Translations under genes and position numbers: made by a program
The notes under the pieces: model-generated
Seen by the model: the letters and a program-made list of their open reading frames with translations, nothing else
Told to the model about the DNA's origin: nothing
Database searches by the model: none
Source: Lacticaseibacillus baoqingensis
GTDB taxonomy: Bacteria; Bacillota; Bacilli; Lactobacillales; Lactobacillaceae
Direction of reading: 5' to 3'
Assembly: GCF_003946165.1 (NCBI RefSeq)
Contig: NZ_RHOI01000030.1
Coordinates: forward strand, 1 to 35,036
DNA length: 35,036 nucleotides
Part shown: positions 32,303-35,036 of the stretch, piece after piece
Numbering within the stretch: the stretch's first letter is position 1
Layout of the letters: each line of letters opens with the position of its first letter

Positions 32303-33178
32303 TTACATGTATTTCTTTTTCTTTAGCCACCACGCCGTTGCTAAGCTCACCAACAAGGTCAACCCTAACACGACCCAAAAACCGTACACCGGCTGCCGCC
32401 ACGGGATCCAAGTGTTTTGGCCCCAAATGCCGCTAAAGATCGGCGGGATCGCCAAAATGATCGACACCCCAGTCAAGAATTTCATGATCAAGTTCAAGTT
32501 ATTGCCGATCACCGAAGAGATGGCCGTATTATATTGGTCCAAGATCTCTTCGGTTTTTTGTGCGACGGATAAGGCTTGGTGGGCTTGCACCGTCAATTCA
32601 TGCATGGTGATCGCATGTGCTTGACCAAACTCGCTGCGGCTGGCTTGTTTTAGCATCGTATGCATGGCTGCCAAGGCGCTGGTCAAATGGACCAGCGCCT
32701 TTTCGAGTGCCATGACTTCATATAATAAGCGATTTTGGGACGCTTCGGCCACGCGCCCTTCCATCGTTTGGACGCGTTGGCTCAAGTCCGCGATCACCTG
32801 GTCATATGCCGCCAACGCCCAAGCGACGATCACAAAGCTGGCAGTCTTGGCATTGCTGGCTGCAGCCAGTTGCGCTTGCACCTGGGTCAAGTCGACTTGT
32901 CCCAGCTTCGCCACGGTCACCAGCGCCTGGTCACAAAAAAGCAGCGTCAGCGGCACAGTTTCATATGTCGCCACCCCAGTTTCACTTTCAAACGCATGCG
33001 GCACGCGCACGTTCATCAAAGCCACCGGCGCATCGAGTTGATCGATCCGCGGTTCTTCAAACTCATCTAAAGCCGCGGTCAAAAACCGCTGCGGCAAGTC
33101 GTATTGTTCACCGATCGCGTCTAAAGTCGCAGGGGTTGGATCATCTAAATGGACCCACTCAAAGTCCTTTATTTGCAT
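32303..33178 (-). CDS. CorA-like divalent cation transporter with GQN in place of GMN
   Basis: The product is 291 residues. A large soluble N-terminal domain (WVHLDDPTPATLDAIGEQYDLP, then a long helical stretch with QVQAQL and TMEGRVAEASQNRLLYEVMALEKALVHLTSALAAM) is followed by two C-terminal helices, and the tail ends WWLKKKKYM. This is the CorA/2-TM-GxN layout. The selectivity motif GMN is replaced by GQN at 253-255 (GIWGQNTW), which may alter ion choice. The ATG at 33178 has GAGAGGTG upstream; the longer frame to 33268 overlaps the divergent amaP upstream region. Confidence 0.87.
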   Translation of the reverse strand: MQIKDFEWVHLDDPTPATLDAIGEQYDLPQRFLTAALDEFEEPRIDQLDAPVALMNVRVPHAFESETGVATYETVPLTLLFCDQALVTVAKLGQVDLTQVQAQLAAASNAKTASFVIVAWALAAYDQVIADLSQRVQTMEGRVAEASQNRLLYEVMALEKALVHLTSALAAMHTMLKQASRSEFGQAHAITMHELTVQAHQALSVAQKTEEILDQYNTAISSVIGNNLNLIMKFLTGVSIILAIPPIFSGIWGQNTWIPWRQPVYGFWVVLGLTLLVSLATAWWLKKKKYM

Positions 33179-33301
33179 GGTCTTCACCTCTCTTGAATTT
33201 AGTGTACCCAATTGCTGGCTGCCTTGTCGCGTCCGAGGGCTTTGGCTTGTTTGGCAAAAGGCCAACATGATACGGTAAAAGTAAGGAAAGGAGGTGAATG
33301 C

Positions 33302-33811
33302 ATGCGTCCGTTGACGAAAATCGGCTTAGGCCTGATGGCTTTGCTGCTTTTGATCGCAGCCGGCTTAGTCGCTGCATATTGGTGGCCGCTATTGCCTTTG
33401 CAAACGGTGATGCAGCATTACCCGCTGGCGACTCGCTTCATCATGCTTGGTTTAGCGGCAATCGTCGCGTTGATCGGCGTGATCTTCTTGTTAGTGGCCC
33501 TTTTGCGGCGCACGACCCACCGGCAGTTGATCTTGCCGCAAAAACGCGGGCAAGTCAGCGTCTCTCAACAAGCCGTCGAAAACGCCGTGACCCGCGCGGT
33601 CAAACAACAACATGATGTCCGCGCTGTCGACGTGCAAGTCGCCTTGAACCAACGGGATGGCGCGCGGGCCAAGATCACCGCGGATCCCCGTTCGCCAACT
33701 GATCTCGTAGCGCTGGCCAAGGCGATCGAAGCCACTGCCAAACAGCAGTTGACCAACGTCTTAGGGGTGCCTGCCAAGCATGTCAAAGTCTCCCTAAAAC
33801 CGGCAACCTAA
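33302..33811 (+). CDS. amaP: AmaP-like alkaline shock response membrane anchor
   Basis: The product is 169 residues. Two N-terminal membrane segments (IGLGLMALLLLIAAGLVAAYWW and FIMLGLAAIVALIGVIFLLVALLRR) are followed by a cytoplasmic part with QVSVSQQAVENAVTRAVKQQHDVRAVDVQVAL, an Asp23-like pattern. In staphylococci AmaP holds Asp23 at the membrane. AAAGGAGGTGA gives a strong ribosome binding site for ATG 33302. It is the first gene of the four-gene Asp23 operon. Confidence 0.9.
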   Translation: MRPLTKIGLGLMALLLLIAAGLVAAYWWPLLPLQTVMQHYPLATRFIMLGLAAIVALIGVIFLLVALLRRTTHRQLILPQKRGQVSVSQQAVENAVTRAVKQQHDVRAVDVQVALNQRDGARAKITADPRSPTDLVALAKAIEATAKQQLTNVLGVPAKHVKVSLKPAT

Positions 33812-33827
33812 GAGAAAGGATAAGACG

Positions 33828-34025
33828 ATGACAACAGGTAAAATTGGGGCGCTTATCGGCCTCTTGCTGGCGGCTGCCGCCTTGCAATGGGGCTGGTCAG
33901 GCTTGATCCTACTGGCATTAGCCGGCATCGCCGGCTATGCCGTTGAACGGTGGCTGTGGCCGCAACGCCAAGCGCTTTGGCACTGGCTGCGCGCCGGATC
34001 GCGGATCATAACGAAGGAGGAATGA
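33828..34025 (+). CDS. DUF2273 small membrane protein
   Basis: The product is 65 residues: TGKIGALIGLLLAAAALQWGWSGLILLALAGIAGYAVERW, two membrane segments with the GxxIG start of DUF2273. This family is found between amaP and asp23 in many Firmicutes. GAAAGGA precedes the ATG. It probably assists membrane placement of the Asp23 proteins. Confidence 0.88.
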   Translation: MTTGKIGALIGLLLAAAALQWGWSGLILLALAGIAGYAVERWLWPQRQALWHWLRAGSRIITKEE

Positions 34026-34030
34026 CCGCC

Positions 34031-34411
34031 GTGAATGACTTAACCACTCTCAAAGCCAACAGTCACTTGACCTTTGACGATCGAGTATTGGAAAAGATCG
34101 CCGGCATTTGTGCGCAAGATATCGATGGCCTGCTGGAAATGGATGGCAACATGCTCGACAGCTTGACTGAAACCCTGGGCAAAGACGCCCGCGTCACCAA
34201 AGGCATCACTGCCGAAGTCTCAGAAACCGATGTGACCATCGAGATGACTGCGATCGTGGCTTATGACACCGATACGCAAGCCTTGTTTGACACCTTATGC
34301 CAACGCATCGACCGCGCAGTGACGCATATGACCGGTTTAAAGTTGAATGAGTTGAACTTGCACATCCAAGACGTTTTGACCCGTAAAGAATGGAAGGCTG
34401 CCAAAGCCTAA
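34031..34411 (+). CDS. Asp23/Gls24 family envelope stress protein 1
   Basis: The product is 126 residues. HLTFDDRVLEKIAGICAQDIDGLLEMDG and VTKGITAEVSETDVTIEMTAIVAYDTD are the Asp23/Gls24 core. Two starts compete: ATG 34022 lies 1 nt after AAGGAGG (34014-34020), while GTG 34031 lies 10 nt after it. The spacing favours GTG. Proteins of this family form a submembrane layer and help under cell-envelope stress. Confidence 0.92.
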   Translation: MNDLTTLKANSHLTFDDRVLEKIAGICAQDIDGLLEMDGNMLDSLTETLGKDARVTKGITAEVSETDVTIEMTAIVAYDTDTQALFDTLCQRIDRAVTHMTGLKLNELNLHIQDVLTRKEWKAAKA

Positions 34412-34428
34412 CGCAAGGAGGAATTGCG

Positions 34429-34857
34429 ATGACCGAACACAACCTGCATTTTGACGATCACGTATTGGAAAAGATCGTAGCCTTGACCGCCCAAGAGATC
34501 CCAGGCGTCTATCGCTTAGAAGGCAATTTGATCACCAACGTCGCCGACAAGCTGCGCAAAACGCCGAATCAAACTAAAGGCGTGGCGATCGACATGCCAG
34601 ATGATGACCATGTGCAAGTGACACTGGATGCGATCTTGCACTACGGCCAAGCCGCCCAAGACGTGTTTGCAGAAGTCACTGAAGCCATCACCGAACGCGT
34701 GCTGGAATTGACCGGCTTGACTGTCGACAAAATCGATATGACCGTCAAAGACATGCTGACAGACGCAGAAATTGCTGAGCAAGAAAACAAAGACCGTGAC
34801 CAAACCGATGCCAAAGCAGACCCAAAAGCTGAAAAAACTGCGCCGGCAATGGCTTGA
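34429..34857 (+). CDS. Asp23/Gls24 family envelope stress protein 2
   Basis: The product is 142 residues and paralogous to the preceding protein, with the shared start HNLHFDDHVLEKIVALTAQEIPGVYRLEGN. The C-terminal 30 residues are acidic and lysine/alanine-rich (EQENKDRDQTDAKADPKAEKTAPAMA) and probably disordered, a tail that the first copy lacks. CAAGGAGG is at proper distance from ATG 34429. It is the last gene of the operon. Confidence 0.93.
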   Translation: MTEHNLHFDDHVLEKIVALTAQEIPGVYRLEGNLITNVADKLRKTPNQTKGVAIDMPDDDHVQVTLDAILHYGQAAQDVFAEVTEAITERVLELTGLTVDKIDMTVKDMLTDAEIAEQENKDRDQTDAKADPKAEKTAPAMA

Positions 34858-34880
34858 TCGCACCCGCTTGCCAACGACTA

Positions 34881-34922
34881 GTGGCCCCAGATCCAACCGC
34901 TGATGGTTGGATCTGGGGCCAC
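34881..34922. terminator. Long hairpin terminator
   Basis: An 18-bp perfect stem (34881-34898 with 34905-34922; GTGGCCCCAGATCCAACC and its complement) with a 6-nt loop lies between the Asp23 operon and a convergent gene. Confidence 0.8.
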
Positions 34923-34943
34923 TTTCAATGTAAAGTCAAACCT

Positions 34944-35036
34944 TTAAGCAAAATCAACCGAGACAGTTTCCAGCGGTACGTCGTAGAAGCGGTCTTCACG
35001 CCGGCCTAAGAAGTCGCGGCCTTGTTCTGGGAACAA
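34944..35036 (-). CDS. C-terminal end of an unidentified gene (partial)
   Basis: The last 30 codons of a minus-strand frame, ending VPLETVSVDFA and TAA, enter from the right edge. GRDFLGRREDRFYDV precedes this. The codon usage is like the neighbouring genes, so it is probably a true C-terminus. I do not recognise the protein. Confidence 0.6.
   Translation of the reverse strand: MFPEQGRDFLGRREDRFYDVPLETVSVDFA

Overview
The window looks like chromosomal DNA of a fairly GC-rich member of the Lactobacillaceae (Firmicutes). I judge it close to the Lacticaseibacillus group. Support: strong AGGAGG-type ribosome binding sites, paired Asp23/Gls24 proteins with AmaP and DUF2273, a GH4/GH13 alpha-glucoside PTS cluster, a TPP riboswitch before thiW-thiM-thiE, and CcpA-type cre boxes. 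The genus is inferred from protein recognition alone. No phage, CRISPR, tRNA or rRNA was seen. The only mobile element is an IS200/IS605 unit at the left edge.

Left part (1-9,230): divergent tnpB (partial) and tnpA sit directly against the 5' end of a TauE/SafE sulfur-anion exporter. A MarR repressor follows, and its 20-bp palindromic operator recurs as two near-copies around the promoter of an FMN azoreductase-like gene. Next come a methyltransferase, an aldo-keto reductase, a lipoprotein, a DUF915 hydrolase, a cupin/CMD/NAD(P)-binding operon and a LysR regulator.

Sulfur region (9,340-11,940): a reactive-sulfur operon encodes two single-domain rhodaneses, a CoA-disulfide (persulfide) reductase fused to a third rhodanese, and a CstR-type CsoR-family repressor. 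Two 16-bp operators of the ATACCCC/GGGGTAT type are placed on a clear promoter, one between -35 and -10 and one just after the start point.

Middle (12,000-19,900): a second NAD(P)-binding protein, a GNAT acetyltransferase, an unassigned structured small RNA with C-rich loops, DUF805, an RsgA-type GTPase, a luciferase-like oxidoreductase, Tex and a glycerophosphodiesterase. The RsgA gene has a CTG start, a 17-codon leader ORF and mutually exclusive hairpins over its ribosome binding site.

Carbohydrate region (19,975-27,773, all minus strand): an EIICB permease with a long leader is one unit. A second unit runs RpiR regulator, four-helix membrane protein, free-standing two-domain EIIB, GH13 glucosidase and EIIA, followed by a GH4 6-phospho-alpha-glucosidase. 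cre-like boxes overlap both main promoters, so uptake, phosphorylation and hydrolysis of alpha-glucosides look jointly under catabolite control.

Right part (28,000-35,036): a MATE exporter, TPP-riboswitch-controlled thiazole salvage genes, a small membrane protein, a CorA-like transporter, the AmaP-DUF2273-Asp23-Asp23 envelope-stress operon, and the C-terminal end of an unidentified gene.
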